Below, in pieces: positions 38,626-48,738 of a DNA stretch of 64,000 nt (its first letter is position 1; each line of letters begins with the position of its first letter). The notes below the pieces were generated by a model. That model ran no database searches, was not told the origin of the DNA, and worked only from the letters and a program-made list of their open reading frames with translations. Both the position numbers and the translations under genes were made by a program. The DNA lies in the NCBI GenBank assembly GCA_020831845.1, contig JAFIFV010000129.1, positions 36,687-100,686 of the forward strand, given 5' to 3'. Origin of the DNA: Ectothiorhodospiraceae bacterium (lineage in GTDB: Bacteria; Pseudomonadota; Gammaproteobacteria; Nitrococcales; Aquisalimonadaceae).

Positions 38626-38862
38626 ATGATCGACATCAAGCTGCCAATCCAGGTTCCGGACCCGGTTCGCCCGGCCGGCGACGTTCAGGCCGTGCACCCG
38701 GTCGTTCCCTATGCCAGAGGCGGTATTGATCCGCGACAGGAGAGGGACCGCAAGGGACCGTCTCGGCCGCCGGCCGCGCCTGCAGGGCATCGATCCGACC
38801 AGACCTCCGAAGAGGCAGGCACCGACGTAGATGCCGACGGACACGTGGACACCTGGGCGTAA
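38626..38862 (+). CDS. Small hypothetical protein with disordered middle
   Basis: A 78-residue protein starting MIDIKLPIQVPDP and ending GHVDTWA, with a proline/arginine-rich, disordered middle (about 30-60). AGAGGAGGCGGC lies directly upstream of the ATG at 38626, one of the better ribosome binding sites here. It has no membrane segment. It diverges from mlaC and its stop is three bases from that of ggt. Small proteins with an amphipathic start and a xVDxYA-like end occur in related bacteria, but no function is known to me. Confidence 0.6.
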   Translation: MIDIKLPIQVPDPVRPAGDVQAVHPVVPYARGGIDPRQERDRKGPSRPPAAPAGHRSDQTSEEAGTDVDADGHVDTWA

Positions 38863-38865
38863 TCG

Positions 38866-40560
38866 TTATTCGTCCTCTTCCTCCCGCAGTTCCGGCAGCG
38901 CCAGCCCACCACCCCTTGGGTCACTGGCGGCGGCCACCCGCTGCTCGGCGCGATGCCAGAGCACCGCCTGCATGTCACCGTACTGCCGCGTCATCGGCAC
39001 CACGCGATGCCCTTTATCGACGAGTTCCCGCCGCGTCTCCACGGAGATCGCGCCCGGCTCGTGCTGGATGCGATCAGGCAGGTACTGATGGTGATAGCGG
39101 GGCAGGCTTACCCACTCATCCGGCTCGAGCCCATCGGCAAACGCCAGTATTCCGAGCAGTACCTGGGTGATGATGCGGCTACCGCCGGGGCTGCCCAGCA
39201 CCGCGACCCGGTCTTCGGTTTCCAGGAAAACCGGCGTCATGCTGGACAACGGCCGTTTGCCGGGCTCGATCGCGTTGGGTTCGCCGCCCACAAGCCCGTA
39301 GGCGTTCGGCTTGCCTGGCTGGCTGGCAAAATCATCCATCTCGTTGTTGAGCAGCACACCCGTACCCGCGGGGATGAAGCCCGAGCCGAACGGGTAGTTG
39401 ATGGACAGCGTCGCGCCCACACGATTGCCCTCGGCGTCGATGATGGAGAAATGCGTGGTGTCCTCGCCCTCGGATTCAGGCAGCCCCAGATCCTCGCTGG
39501 GCGTGGCACGATCCATCTGCAGTGTCTTCCTGAGCCGCTCCGCGTGATCCCGACTGCTCAGCCGCTCGGTGGGCAGGTCGACGAAATCCGGATCCCCCAG
39601 GTAGACATGACGGTCGCGGTAGGCGCGGCGCATCGCCTCCGCCGTGAGGTGGATGCGGGTGGCCTCGGTCATTGCCTGCAGATCGTAGGGCTCCAGCAGG
39701 TGCAGCATGGTGGCCAGCGCAATGCCACCTGCCGAGGGCGGTGATGCGGAGGTCACGCGGATGTCGTTATAGCGGTGGACCACCGGCTCCCGTTCCACCA
39801 CGCGGTAGGAGGCCAGATCCTCCAGCGTCCAGATACCACCGGCGTTGCGCGTACCGCCCACAAGACGGCGCGCGACCTCGCCTTCGTAAAACCCGGCAAG
39901 GCCCTGCTCCGCCAGCTGCTCCAGCGTCCACGCCAGATCGGGCTGCTTGATGACATGCCCCAATTCCGGCACCTCGCCCTCCCGCAGCAGGATGGCCCGG
40001 GCCTGTGGCGAGGCGCGCAAGGCATCCTGGCGGAAACGCACCATGCGTCGGTAGTGCTCCCCCACCTCGAAACCATCGCGGGCATAGCGTATGGCCGGTT
40101 CCAGCGCCTCGGCCAGGCTCAGGCGTCCATAGCGCTCGCTGATGTGCACCAGCGCGGCCGGAGTACCGGGAATGGCCGCCGCCAGCGGGCCGTCCAGAGA
40201 CTCCCTCCCACGGACCTCACCGCTCTCATCCAGATACATGTCGCGGTGGGCTTCCCCGGGTGCCGTCTCGCGGCCATCCACCATGACCTGATGCCCATCT
40301 TCCTCACGGTGCAACAGCCAGAAACCGCCGCCGCCGATACCAGACCCATAGGGTTCCACCACCGCCAGCGCAGCGCTCACCGCCACCGCCGCATCGAACG
40401 CGTTACCGCCGGCCTGCAGGATCTCCATAGCCGCTTCCGTCGCCAGCGGATGGGCGGTGGCGACGGCGGGTTCGGGCGGTCGGGCCTGCTCCGCCGGCAG
40501 TGCGGTGACGACCAGCAGCAGCAACAGGCAGGCGAACAGGCTGTGGGGGCGTCTCATCAT
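38866..40560 (-). CDS. ggt: Gamma-glutamyltranspeptidase
   Basis: A periplasmic Ntn-hydrolase that cleaves gamma-glutamyl bonds of glutathione and transfers the glutamyl group. The 564-residue precursor has a signal peptide (to about 23), GGNAFDAAVAV, YGSGIGGGGFWLL, the autocleavage site EDTTHFSIID with nucleophile T368, LNNEMDDFA and SSMTPVFLE, and GSPGGSRIITQVLLGIL. The large and small subunits would be about 367 and 197 residues. It is the last gene of a minus-strand run after coaD and ends facing a small plus-strand gene. Confidence 0.95.
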   Translation of the reverse strand: MMRRPHSLFACLLLLLVVTALPAEQARPPEPAVATAHPLATEAAMEILQAGGNAFDAAVAVSAALAVVEPYGSGIGGGGFWLLHREEDGHQVMVDGRETAPGEAHRDMYLDESGEVRGRESLDGPLAAAIPGTPAALVHISERYGRLSLAEALEPAIRYARDGFEVGEHYRRMVRFRQDALRASPQARAILLREGEVPELGHVIKQPDLAWTLEQLAEQGLAGFYEGEVARRLVGGTRNAGGIWTLEDLASYRVVEREPVVHRYNDIRVTSASPPSAGGIALATMLHLLEPYDLQAMTEATRIHLTAEAMRRAYRDRHVYLGDPDFVDLPTERLSSRDHAERLRKTLQMDRATPSEDLGLPESEGEDTTHFSIIDAEGNRVGATLSINYPFGSGFIPAGTGVLLNNEMDDFASQPGKPNAYGLVGGEPNAIEPGKRPLSSMTPVFLETEDRVAVLGSPGGSRIITQVLLGILAFADGLEPDEWVSLPRYHHQYLPDRIQHEPGAISVETRRELVDKGHRVVPMTRQYGDMQAVLWHRAEQRVAAASDPRGGGLALPELREEEDE

Positions 40561-40602
40561 GGGAAGCCTCCGAATAGAAGAATCAGGCCCGGCAGACAGC
40601 AG

Positions 40603-41148
<546 letters not shown>

Positions 41149-41796
41149 CTAACCGGGGTCGGTTTCAAAGCGATTCTCGCATTCCGAAATGGCAATCAGC
41201 GCATAAAGCACCTGCCCCGAGGCTCGCTGGCGCAGCACTTCCCAGCCCGAGCGCAGAGGCGGAAGGCCTTCCTTGCGTCCGACCTCAAGGTAAACCCTGG
41301 CTCCGGGCGCCAGCCAGCCTCCTTCCGCCAACAGCCGACAGGCCGGCTCCAACAGTCCGGCGGCAAACGGCGGATCAAGGAACACCACATCGAACCGCGG
41401 CCGGCCGCCGCGGCCGGAACGCAGGAAATCGAGAGCGTCGCCAGGCCTGAGTTCCACCTGCTCCGCGGCCTGCAACTGGTCAATACTTTCCCGCAGGGCA
41501 CGCACCGCGACCCCGGCCTGCTCGACGAGCAGGACATGGGCGGCACCACGGGAAGCCGCCTCAAGCCCCAATGCCCCGCTGCCCGCAAACAGGTCCAGGC
41601 AGCGGCTACCGGGGACCACCGACTGCAACCAGTTGAACAGCGTCTCCCTGTTTCGGTCCGCGGTCGGTCGCAGTCCGGCGACATTGGCAAAGCGCAATCG
41701 CCGCCCCCGCCAACGCCCCCCGATGATACGCAACTGGTTGCCGGCCCCTGGCCGCCGCGCGCCGGGGGGCCTGACCCTAGTCCTCGTCTTCGGCAT
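41149..41796 (-). CDS. rsmD: 16S rRNA (guanine966-N2)-methyltransferase RsmD
   Basis: RsmD methylates G966 of 16S rRNA in the 30S subunit. The 215-residue protein has the basic N-terminus and LRIIGGRWRGRRL, RPTADRNRETLFNWL, the SAM motif CLDLFAGSGALGLEA and the catalytic VFLDPPF. Its first 20 bases overlap the end of the upstream M16-like gene. The rsmD-coaD pair is conserved. Confidence 0.95.
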   Translation of the reverse strand: MPKTRTRVRPPGARRPGAGNQLRIIGGRWRGRRLRFANVAGLRPTADRNRETLFNWLQSVVPGSRCLDLFAGSGALGLEAASRGAAHVLLVEQAGVAVRALRESIDQLQAAEQVELRPGDALDFLRSGRGGRPRFDVVFLDPPFAAGLLEPACRLLAEGGWLAPGARVYLEVGRKEGLPPLRSGWEVLRQRASGQVLYALIAISECENRFETDPG

Positions 41797-43111
41797 CCGG
41801 CCCCACGACCACGGTCACGAAACGTTCCGGATGGACGCGCTGCCGCAGCGCCTGGACGATCTCATCCCGGGTGACGCCCTCGATCTGCCGGGGAAACGTG
41901 TCCAGGTAGTCCAGCGGCAGGCCGTGGAAGCCCACCGTGGAGACCAGGCCGGCGATCTTGCTGTTGCTGTCCAGACTGAGCGGGAAACTGCCCGTGATAT
42001 TGCGCACGGCATCCTCGAGCTCGCTGTCCGAGGGCCCTTCGGCGCGGAAATCCGCGATCATGGCCTGCAGGGTTTCCAGTGCTTCGCCGGTGCGGTCGCT
42101 GCGCACCTGGGTGCTGATACGGAACGGCCCCGCCGCCCGCATGGGGCTGAAGCGGCTGGAGACACTGTAGGACAAGCCCCGCTCCTCCCGGAACTCATGG
42201 GCCAGCCGTGAAACCAGGCCGCTGCCCCCCAGGATATGGTTGCCCACGTAGAGCGCGAAGTGTTCATCCGCACCACGCGGATAGCCGATGTGGCCCACCA
42301 GCACATGGGTCTGGCTGGAGGGAAACTCGATGCGGATCTCCCGCGCCTCACCAGGCTCCGGAGCCGGCGGAACGGGCTCGGCGGGCTCGCCGCTGCGCAG
42401 GGCGCTGGCCAGATGCGTGGCGATCTGTTCGGCTTCCGGGCGGCTGATATCGCCCACCAGTGTCAACGTGGCGTTGGCGATATTGTAGTAGCGCTGGTGA
42501 AAACCCTGCAGGTCGTCGCGAGTGATTGCCTGAAGACTCTCTTCGGTGCCGCCGGGCGGCGAACCATAGGGGTGGTCCGGGTACAGCGCCTCCCAGAAGG
42601 CCCGCTGCGCGATCGAAGAGGGATCCCGTTGCTGATTGCGCAGGCTGACCAGCATGCGGCGGCGTTCGCGCTCCAGCGCATCCTCGGGAAAGTCCGGCCT
42701 GCCGGTCAGGCGGGCCAGCCCTTCCACGGCCCGGCTAAGGGTGGACGGCGCGTTCAGGCTGCGCAGGGAGACGCTCGCCGTATCGCGCCCGCTATCGGTG
42801 GAATAGCGGGCGCCGAGATCCTCGAAACCGCGCGCCAAAGCTGCGGCGTCCAGGCCGGCAGCGCCCTGCGTGAGCATGCGGCTGGTCAGCGCTGCCAGCC
42901 CCGGGCTGTCTCCATCGCGGGCGCTGCCGGCATCGAAGGTCAGTTCGAGGTCCACCATCGGCAAGGCCTCGGCACGCACGAAGTACACTTTCAGGCCACG
43001 GTCGGTGGTCCAATGCTGAATCTGGGGCCCTCCGACATCGCCGGACCCGACCACGGGCATCAGCAACAGGCCCAGGCTGCACAGTACTGTCATTAAACGC
43101 GGGTAACGCAT
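41777..43111 (-). CDS. M16-family peptidase-like subunit lacking the zinc motif
   Basis: A 444-residue exported M16 homologue (signal to about 24). It has the family fold, including ELTFDAGSARDG, PEDALERERRRMLVSLRNQ and the C-terminal QLR-like RHAEALRQRVHPE, but where active members have HxxEH it reads SPGLAALTSRML, so it cannot bind zinc. In bacteria such proteins pair with an active M16 subunit in a heterodimer; the active one is the gene directly upstream (43123-44523), ending 11 bases before this start. Substrate unknown, probably periplasmic peptides. Confidence 0.9.
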   Translation of the reverse strand: MRYPRLMTVLCSLGLLLMPVVGSGDVGGPQIQHWTTDRGLKVYFVRAEALPMVDLELTFDAGSARDGDSPGLAALTSRMLTQGAAGLDAAALARGFEDLGARYSTDSGRDTASVSLRSLNAPSTLSRAVEGLARLTGRPDFPEDALERERRRMLVSLRNQQRDPSSIAQRAFWEALYPDHPYGSPPGGTEESLQAITRDDLQGFHQRYYNIANATLTLVGDISRPEAEQIATHLASALRSGEPAEPVPPAPEPGEAREIRIEFPSSQTHVLVGHIGYPRGADEHFALYVGNHILGGSGLVSRLAHEFREERGLSYSVSSRFSPMRAAGPFRISTQVRSDRTGEALETLQAMIADFRAEGPSDSELEDAVRNITGSFPLSLDSNSKIAGLVSTVGFHGLPLDYLDTFPRQIEGVTRDEIVQALRQRVHPERFVTVVVGPDAEDED

Positions 43112-43122
43112 GATCGCTCGCT

Positions 43123-44523
43123 TCAGTCGTGGGAATGGGGAGCCACATCGCCGCCGGCCCCGGACATGGGCAGCCGCGGCGCGCCATTGTCTTCCGCTGG
43201 CAGCAGGTGCAGTACGGTCAGCCTCTCATCACGCAGATACCGCTCCGCCACCTGCTGTATGCGCTCCGGTGTGACCTGCTCAAGGGCCTCCTCGAACTCG
43301 TCTATGGCCTCCCAGCCGATGCCCGCACTCTCCAGCAGGCCGATTTCCATGGCCTGGTAGAACAGCGAATCCAGCCGATAGACGTAGTCGGCCCTGGCCT
43401 GCACCCGGGCCCGTTCCAGTTCTTCCCGGGTGACACCATGGTCGATCACTGCCTGCACCTCTGCCCGCAACGCCTGCTCCAGCGCGTCCAGATCCTCGTC
43501 GCTGGCCGGACGCCCCTGCAGCAGGAACTGGGTGTCGAGGCTGCTGATGGAGGAGTAGCCGGCGGCAGCGGTGGCTGCGATTTCCTGCCCCCGCACCAGC
43601 CGGTCCTGCAGTCGGGAGCTGGCGCCGCCGCTGAGTATGCTGCTGAGCAGATTCAATGCATGGGCGTCAAGCGGATCTTCCACCGTCGCCAGCGACGGGG
43701 TCTGGTAACCCATCATCACGAACGGCCGTGCCTGCGGCACCCGGATGGTGCTTCTGCGCTCGCCAATGGGGTGGATCTCGGGCCGCTGCTTGAGCTCGGG
43801 CACCGGCCTGGATTCCAGCGGCCCGAAGTGAGTCTCCGCAAGGTCCCTCACGGCCTCGGGATCCACGTCCCCGACCACCACCAGCAAGGCATTGTTGACG
43901 CCGTACCACTGCTCGAACCAATCCCTGACATCATCCAGCGTGAGCTGCTCCAGATCCTCCTGCCAGCCGATTATCGGCTGGCGGGCCGGGCTGGACGCCC
44001 AGGCCAACGCATTGAACCGCTCGCTGGCCACGCCCATCGGGTTGTCATCCACCCGCAGGCGGCGCTCCTCGAACACGACTTCCATCTCCCGGCGGAACTC
44101 GTCCTCGTCGAACCGGATGTTCGCCAGCCGATCGGCCTCGAGTTCGAAGGCAACCTCCAGCCGGTCGGCACGAAGTTGCTCGAAATAGGCCGTGAATTCC
44201 CGTCCGGTGAACGCATTCAGCCGCCCGCCCTCGCGGGAGATGATACGGGAGAAATCGCCCGTGGGCCGCTGCTCCGTGCCCTTGAACATCATGTGCTCCA
44301 GCACATGGGACACACCGGTCGTGCCGGGCGGCTCATGGATGGAACCCACGGGAAACCAGAGCTGGGAGACAGCCACCGGCGCACGGTTGTCCACGCGAAC
44401 CACCAGCCGCATGCCGTTATCCAGCGTGAACTCCCGGGTTTTGGGTTCGGCGTGCAATTGGGTTGCCGGCAACAGCAAGCCCAGCACGGCAATCAGTGCA
44501 GTCAGTCGTCTCATTCTGATCAT
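43123..44523 (-). CDS. M16-family zinc metallopeptidase, active subunit
   Basis: A 466-residue exported M16B peptidase (signal to about 25). The inverted zinc motif is intact: VSHVLEHMMFKG with H73, E76 and H77, followed about 75 residues later by the Glu ligand in EVVFEERRLRVDDNP; the substrate-binding R/Y pair region near LDSLFYQAME follows in the C-terminal half. A His/Asp-rich end (GDVAPHSHD) is present. It is the first gene of the pair and diverges from ftsY. Confidence 0.93.
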   Translation of the reverse strand: MIRMRRLTALIAVLGLLLPATQLHAEPKTREFTLDNGMRLVVRVDNRAPVAVSQLWFPVGSIHEPPGTTGVSHVLEHMMFKGTEQRPTGDFSRIISREGGRLNAFTGREFTAYFEQLRADRLEVAFELEADRLANIRFDEDEFRREMEVVFEERRLRVDDNPMGVASERFNALAWASSPARQPIIGWQEDLEQLTLDDVRDWFEQWYGVNNALLVVVGDVDPEAVRDLAETHFGPLESRPVPELKQRPEIHPIGERRSTIRVPQARPFVMMGYQTPSLATVEDPLDAHALNLLSSILSGGASSRLQDRLVRGQEIAATAAAGYSSISSLDTQFLLQGRPASDEDLDALEQALRAEVQAVIDHGVTREELERARVQARADYVYRLDSLFYQAMEIGLLESAGIGWEAIDEFEEALEQVTPERIQQVAERYLRDERLTVLHLLPAEDNGAPRLPMSGAGGDVAPHSHD

Positions 44524-44695
44524 CAGCCTGTCATGGACTTCCGGGTTTCAGGGAAGACGTCGCTCCGTTGAGCGTGCATCCCTAACGCTTCTCTAACGCG
44601 AGGATGGTAGGATACCGGATCCTTGTAGCCACCTGGGAAAGGCTGAATAATCCTTGCCGGATCCACTCAGCTCATTCCTGATGACCACGGTTGCC

Positions 44696-45688
44696 ATGTT
44701 AGGTTTCAGAAAACGCAACAACAGCGGCGGCAAGGACACGCCGACCGAGACGCCTCGCAAAGGGCTGTTTGCCCGTCTGCGCGAACGGCTTGGCCGCACC
44801 GGCAGCGGGCTCAGCGCCGCGTTGCTGGGCCGCAAGACCATCGATGACGACCTGCTGGAAGAACTGGAAACCCGTCTTCTGATGGCTGACGTCGGCGTCG
44901 AGGCCACCACCCGCATCATCGGGAATCTGACCCGGCGTCTGCAGCGCCGGGAACTGGACGATCTCCCGGCGCTGCTGGCGGCCCTGCGCGAAGACATGAT
45001 CGCCATCCTGGCGCCCTGCGAGCAGCCTCTGGTGCCGACACCCGGGCAACGCCCATTCGTGGTGCTTACGGTCGGCGTGAACGGAGTCGGCAAGACCACC
45101 ACCATCGGCAAACTTGCCAGTCGCTGGAAGAGCGAGGGCCACAGCGTCTCCCTGGCTGCCGGCGACACGTTCCGCGCCGCCGCCGTCGAGCAGTTGCAGC
45201 GCTGGGGCGAACGCACCGGCATTCCCGTAGTCGCCCAGCATACCGGCGCCGACTCCGCCTCGGTCATCTTCGACGCGCTGCAGGGGGCGCGTGCCCGCGG
45301 CACGGACATACTGCTGGCGGACACAGCCGGTCGGCTGCACACCCAGAACAACCTGATGGAAGAACTGAAGAAGGTGAAACGGGTGCTGGCGAAACTGGAC
45401 GACACCGCGCCTCATGAAACGCTGCTGGTGCTGGATGCCAGCACTGGACAGAACGCGCTGTCACAGGCCCGCCACTTCCACGAAGCGGTGGGCGTGACCG
45501 GCATCATCCTGACCAAGCTTGACGGCACCGCCAAGGGCGGCGTGATCTTTGCCATCGCCCAGCAATTGGGGGTGCCGATCCGGTATATCGGCGTTGGAGA
45601 AAGCGAGGAGGACCTGCGCCCGTTCGCGGCGGAGGAATTCGTGGACGCCCTGCTGGGCGATGCACTGGCCGGGGAGGCTGCCCCCTGA
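44696..45688 (+). CDS. ftsY: Signal recognition particle receptor FtsY
   Basis: FtsY is the SRP receptor, a GTPase that delivers ribosome-nascent chain complexes to the translocon. The 330-residue form here has a short N-terminal region (no long acidic A domain as in E. coli), the NG domain with [39 protein letters not shown] and [11 protein letters not shown]. The start is uncertain: an ATG at 44681 (MTTVA) is also possible, and neither has a strong ribosome binding site. It precedes ftsE and ftsX. Confidence 0.96.
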   Translation: MLGFRKRNNSGGKDTPTETPRKGLFARLRERLGRTGSGLSAALLGRKTIDDDLLEELETRLLMADVGVEATTRIIGNLTRRLQRRELDDLPALLAALREDMIAILAPCEQPLVPTPGQRPFVVLTVGVNGVGKTTTIGKLASRWKSEGHSVSLAAGDTFRAAAVEQLQRWGERTGIPVVAQHTGADSASVIFDALQGARARGTDILLADTAGRLHTQNNLMEELKKVKRVLAKLDDTAPHETLLVLDASTGQNALSQARHFHEAVGVTGIILTKLDGTAKGGVIFAIAQQLGVPIRYIGVGESEEDLRPFAAEEFVDALLGDALAGEAAP

Positions 45689-45770
45689 GGCAGGCCAGGG
45701 CTTTGCCAGTTCCAGCGACACCAGACGCGCAACCGACCCCTGGCGGGCATGCAGGGAGCAGCAACCCGCG

Positions 45771-46448
45771 ATGATTCGCTTCGAGCAGGTCAGCAAGCGC
45801 TACCCCGGCGGCCACCAGGCCCTCAGCGGACTCAGCTTCACCGTAAGCCGCGGGGAGATGGTGTTCCTCACCGGCCATTCCGGCGCGGGGAAGAGCACGC
45901 TGCTCAAACTGATTCCGCTGCTGGAACGCCCCACGAATGGCCAGGTGATTGTAGCCGGCATCAACCTCAGCCAGCTGGGGCAGCGACGCATTCCTTTCCT
46001 CCGCCGACGCATCGGCATGATTTTCCAGGACCATCGCCTGCTGCATGATCGCACCGTCTTCGACAACGTGGCGCTGCCGCTGGTCATCAGCGGGCTACCT
46101 CACCGGGAGATCGGCAAACGCGTGCGAGCGGCGCTGGACAAGGTGGGTCTGCTGGCGAGGGAGCGCGTCTATCCCATCACCCTCTCCGGTGGCGAACAAC
46201 AGCGGGTGGGCATTGCCAGGGCGGTGGTTACGCGCCCACCGATTCTGCTTGCCGACGAGCCCACCGGGAACCTGGACCCGGCCCTGTCCGAAGAAATCAT
46301 GCGCCTGTTCGAACAGTTCAATCGTGTCGGCATGACCACCCTGATCGCCAGCCACGACCTGGTGCTGATCAACCGTCTGCAGCAACGGCATCTGGTACTG
46401 ACCGAGGGTCGGCTTGTCGAGGACCGCCCGGCGGGAGCATCGGCATGA
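45771..46448 (+). CDS. ftsE: Cell division ATP-binding protein FtsE
   Basis: FtsE is the ATPase that, with FtsX, regulates periplasmic amidase activation at the septum. The 225-residue protein has Walker [13 protein letters not shown], the Q loop IFQDH, signature [14 protein letters not shown], Walker [12 protein letters not shown], and H-loop SHD. The ATG at 45771 begins [14 protein letters not shown], the standard family start. Its stop overlaps the ftsX start in ATGA. Confidence 0.96.
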   Translation: MIRFEQVSKRYPGGHQALSGLSFTVSRGEMVFLTGHSGAGKSTLLKLIPLLERPTNGQVIVAGINLSQLGQRRIPFLRRRIGMIFQDHRLLHDRTVFDNVALPLVISGLPHREIGKRVRAALDKVGLLARERVYPITLSGGEQQRVGIARAVVTRPPILLADEPTGNLDPALSEEIMRLFEQFNRVGMTTLIASHDLVLINRLQQRHLVLTEGRLVEDRPAGASA

Positions 46449-47365
46449 GTTCACCGGCGGCCTGGGTGGCGGATCACCTGCGGGCGGCCATCGGCTCGCT
46501 GGGACGGTTGAGCCGGACGCGCGTGGCCAGCGGCATGACGGCGGCGGTGCTGGGCATCTCGCTGGCACTGCCAGCCACCTTCCTGCTGCTGCTGCAGAAC
46601 ATCGAGAGCACCACCGGGGACTGGGACAGTGGCGCCCAGATATCGTTGTTCATCGCCGGCGGCGTGAGTGAGGAGGAATACCGCGCCCTGGCCACGGAAC
46701 TGGAGCAGCGATCCCAGGTGCAACGCACGGAGGTGGTGACGCCGAAGGCGGCACTTGAGGAGTTCCAGGGGATCTCGGGTATGGAAGGGGCGCTGGAACT
46801 GCTGGACGAGAACCCGCTCCCGCCCCTGATCGTCGTGGTACCGTCAGCCGAGCTGGATGCCGGGGCGCTGGACACCCTGACCGGCGAACTGGGACAACTT
46901 GAACAGGTCGACCAGGCGCGGCTCGACCTGGAATGGGTGCAACGACTGCACGCCATCATGGAGCTGATACGGCGCGGCGTCTGGCTGGTGGCGGCGCTGC
47001 TGGCGATCACCGTGGTCCTGGTGGTGGGCAACACCATTCGGCTTGCCATCGAGAACCGGCGAGAAGAAATCGTTATCACCAAGCTGATCGGCGCCACCAA
47101 TGCCTTTATCCGGCGTCCGTTCCTGTACGAGGGGGCCTGGTACGGGCTCGGCGGCGGACTGCTGGCGGTCAGTCTCGTGGAACTGGGTCGCGCGCTGCTG
47201 TACGGCCCGGCGCGCGCACTCTCGGAACTCTATGGGACCGGCCTGCTGCTGCATGGCCTGGGCGCATCCGGGACTTTCTGGGTGCTGGCCAGCGGTATCG
47301 GTCTGGGGCTACTGGGCTCCTGGCTGGCCGTTGGCCGCCATCTCGCCTCGATTGAACCTCGTTGA
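46445..47365 (+). CDS. ftsX: Cell division protein FtsX
   Basis: The membrane partner of FtsE. The 306-residue protein has a short cytoplasmic N-terminus, helix 1 (about 36-56), the periplasmic domain that contacts the hydrolase activator EnvC/RipC-type proteins, then three further helices with the conserved LVVGNTIRLAIENRREEIVITKLIGATNAFIRRPFLYEG. It is translationally coupled to ftsE. The ftsYEX order is standard in gammaproteobacteria. Confidence 0.95.
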   Translation: MSSPAAWVADHLRAAIGSLGRLSRTRVASGMTAAVLGISLALPATFLLLLQNIESTTGDWDSGAQISLFIAGGVSEEEYRALATELEQRSQVQRTEVVTPKAALEEFQGISGMEGALELLDENPLPPLIVVVPSAELDAGALDTLTGELGQLEQVDQARLDLEWVQRLHAIMELIRRGVWLVAALLAITVVLVVGNTIRLAIENRREEIVITKLIGATNAFIRRPFLYEGAWYGLGGGLLAVSLVELGRALLYGPARALSELYGTGLLLHGLGASGTFWVLASGIGLGLLGSWLAVGRHLASIEPR

Positions 47366-47410
47366 CGAAACGCTGATCCAAGCCCGCAGGATCGGAACTT
47401 TGCCATGGAT

Positions 47411-47437
47411 TTAGCACTCTGAGTTGTAGAGTGCTAA
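47411..47437. promoter_or_regulatory. CIRCE element (HrcA operator) upstream of rpoH
   Basis: TTAGCACTC, nine bases, GAGTGCTAA: a perfect match to the CIRCE consensus TTAGCACTC-N9-GAGTGCTAA. It lies 38-64 bases before the rpoH ATG and overlaps or abuts any sigma-70-type promoter there, for example the TTGCCA at 47400-47405. HrcA would repress the gene until heat shock. Confidence 0.95.
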
Positions 47438-47474
47438 AATCAGCACATTGTGATTCCCGGAGGGGGGTTCGTAC

Positions 47475-48341
47475 ATGGGTACAGCCTTAGCGAAGGTCAA
47501 CATGAATCAGTTGCCGCTGAAAGCGGGTAGCGAGGATGCGTACATCCAGGCCGTCAACCAGATTCCGATGCTCAGCGCCGAAGAAGAGCGCGAGCTGGCC
47601 ATTGCCTATCGTGACAACCAGGACCTGGAAGCCGCCCGGATGATGGTGCTCTCGCATCTGCGGTTCGTGGTTCATGTGGCGCGCGGCTACTCGGGTTACG
47701 GCCTACCGCTGTCCGATCTGATCCAGGAAGGCAACATCGGCCTGATGAAGGCAGTCAAGCGCTTCGATCCCGAGGTAAGGGTTCGCTTGGTATCCTTCGC
47801 GGTCCACTGGATTCGCGCGGAAATTCATGAGTACATCCTGCGCAACTGGCGCATCGTCAAAGTGGCGACGACCAAGGCGCAACGAAAGCTATTTTTCAAC
47901 CTGCGCAGTTCCAAGAAGCGGCTCGGCTGGCTGTCTCAGGACGAGGTAGCCAACGTCGCGCGCGATCTCGGTGTGAAGCCGGAAACCGTGCTGGAAATGG
48001 AATCGCGACTGAGCGGCCATGACGTGTCCTTCGACCCGCAACCGGACACCGACGACGAAGATACCGTGGCGCGCTCACCCGCTGCCTACCTGCAGGACGG
48101 CAAGCTCGACCCCGCAGCGAGCGTGGAGCAGGAGGACTGGGAAGGGCATCAGACACGCTCTCTGCAGACTGCTCTTGCACAGTTGGACGACCGAAGCCGC
48201 GACATCGTGCAGCGGCGCTGGCTCGCCGAGGAGAAGACCACGCTGCAGGAGCTGGCGGACTTCTACAGCGTCTCCGCGGAACGGGTAAGGCAGCTGGAAA
48301 ACAACGCGTTGAAGAAGCTCCGCACCGCAATGGCGGTCTGA
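47475..48341 (+). CDS. rpoH: RNA polymerase sigma-32 factor RpoH
   Basis: The heat-shock sigma factor, 288 residues. Region 2 shows [39 protein letters not shown] and the -10 recognition stretch [26 protein letters not shown]; the RpoH-specific box QRKLFFNLR follows, then region 4 with [36 protein letters not shown] lies before the ATG. It follows ftsX by 109 bases and has its own CIRCE-controlled promoter region. Targets would include the hsp20 gene at 60503. Confidence 0.97.
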   Translation: MGTALAKVNMNQLPLKAGSEDAYIQAVNQIPMLSAEEERELAIAYRDNQDLEAARMMVLSHLRFVVHVARGYSGYGLPLSDLIQEGNIGLMKAVKRFDPEVRVRLVSFAVHWIRAEIHEYILRNWRIVKVATTKAQRKLFFNLRSSKKRLGWLSQDEVANVARDLGVKPETVLEMESRLSGHDVSFDPQPDTDDEDTVARSPAAYLQDGKLDPAASVEQEDWEGHQTRSLQTALAQLDDRSRDIVQRRWLAEEKTTLQELADFYSVSAERVRQLENNALKKLRTAMAV

Positions 48342-48372
48342 CACCTCTCAGAGAAAGGCATCCCGCGAAACA

Positions 48373-48410
48373 GACGAAAGCCCGCGAACACCGCGGGCTT
48401 TCGTCATTTT
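48373..48410 (+). terminator. rpoH rho-independent terminator
   Basis: A perfect 14-bp stem (GACGAAAGCCCGCG and complement) with the loop AACAC at 48373-48405 is followed by ATTTT, 32 bases after the rpoH stop. Confidence 0.9.
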
Positions 48411-48490
48411 GCCACCGCGCCCCCTCCACAACTCGGGAACGGCGACGGCCACTCAACCCCGGCCTGCATGACCAGCCCTTCCGGCCAGAC

Positions 48491-48518
48491 AAAAAAAACC
48501 CCCGGCGAGCGCCGGGGG
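48491..48518 (-). terminator. Strong minus-strand terminator
   Basis: On the minus strand CCCCCGGCG-CT-CGCCGGGGG is followed by eight T's. It is about 220 bases downstream of the PilZ gene stop, so either that mRNA has a long 3' end or a separate short RNA ends here. Confidence 0.85.
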
Positions 48519-48657
48519 CAAGGGTTACGCGCCAGGGTGGGCAGACGCGTTAACAAGAAGATGCTGATTAACTATAGCAGCAACCATGCCAATTCACCGT
48601 GAGCATTTAAAATCAAATAGTTATCGAAAAACCGAGCGGCTTCGGAACGCCAAAACC

Positions 48658-48673
48658 GTCTCCATGTGGAGAC
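48658..48673. other. Hairpin GTCTCC-ATGT-GGAGAC
   Basis: A perfect 6-bp stem with a 4-base loop in the A+T-rich gap; a sister of the hairpin at 48723-48738. Confidence 0.5.
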
Positions 48674-48722
48674 AATAATTCGTCGATCGTTAATTTTCTG
48701 CTAGATAACAACAGGTTAGTCA

Positions 48723-48738
48723 GTCTCTAAACAGAGAC
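48723..48738. other. Hairpin GTCTCT-AAAC-AGAGAC
   Basis: A perfect 6-bp stem with a 4-base loop, 3 bases from the PilZ gene stop codon. It shares the GTCTC/GAGAC stem with the hairpin at 48658. Confidence 0.5.
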
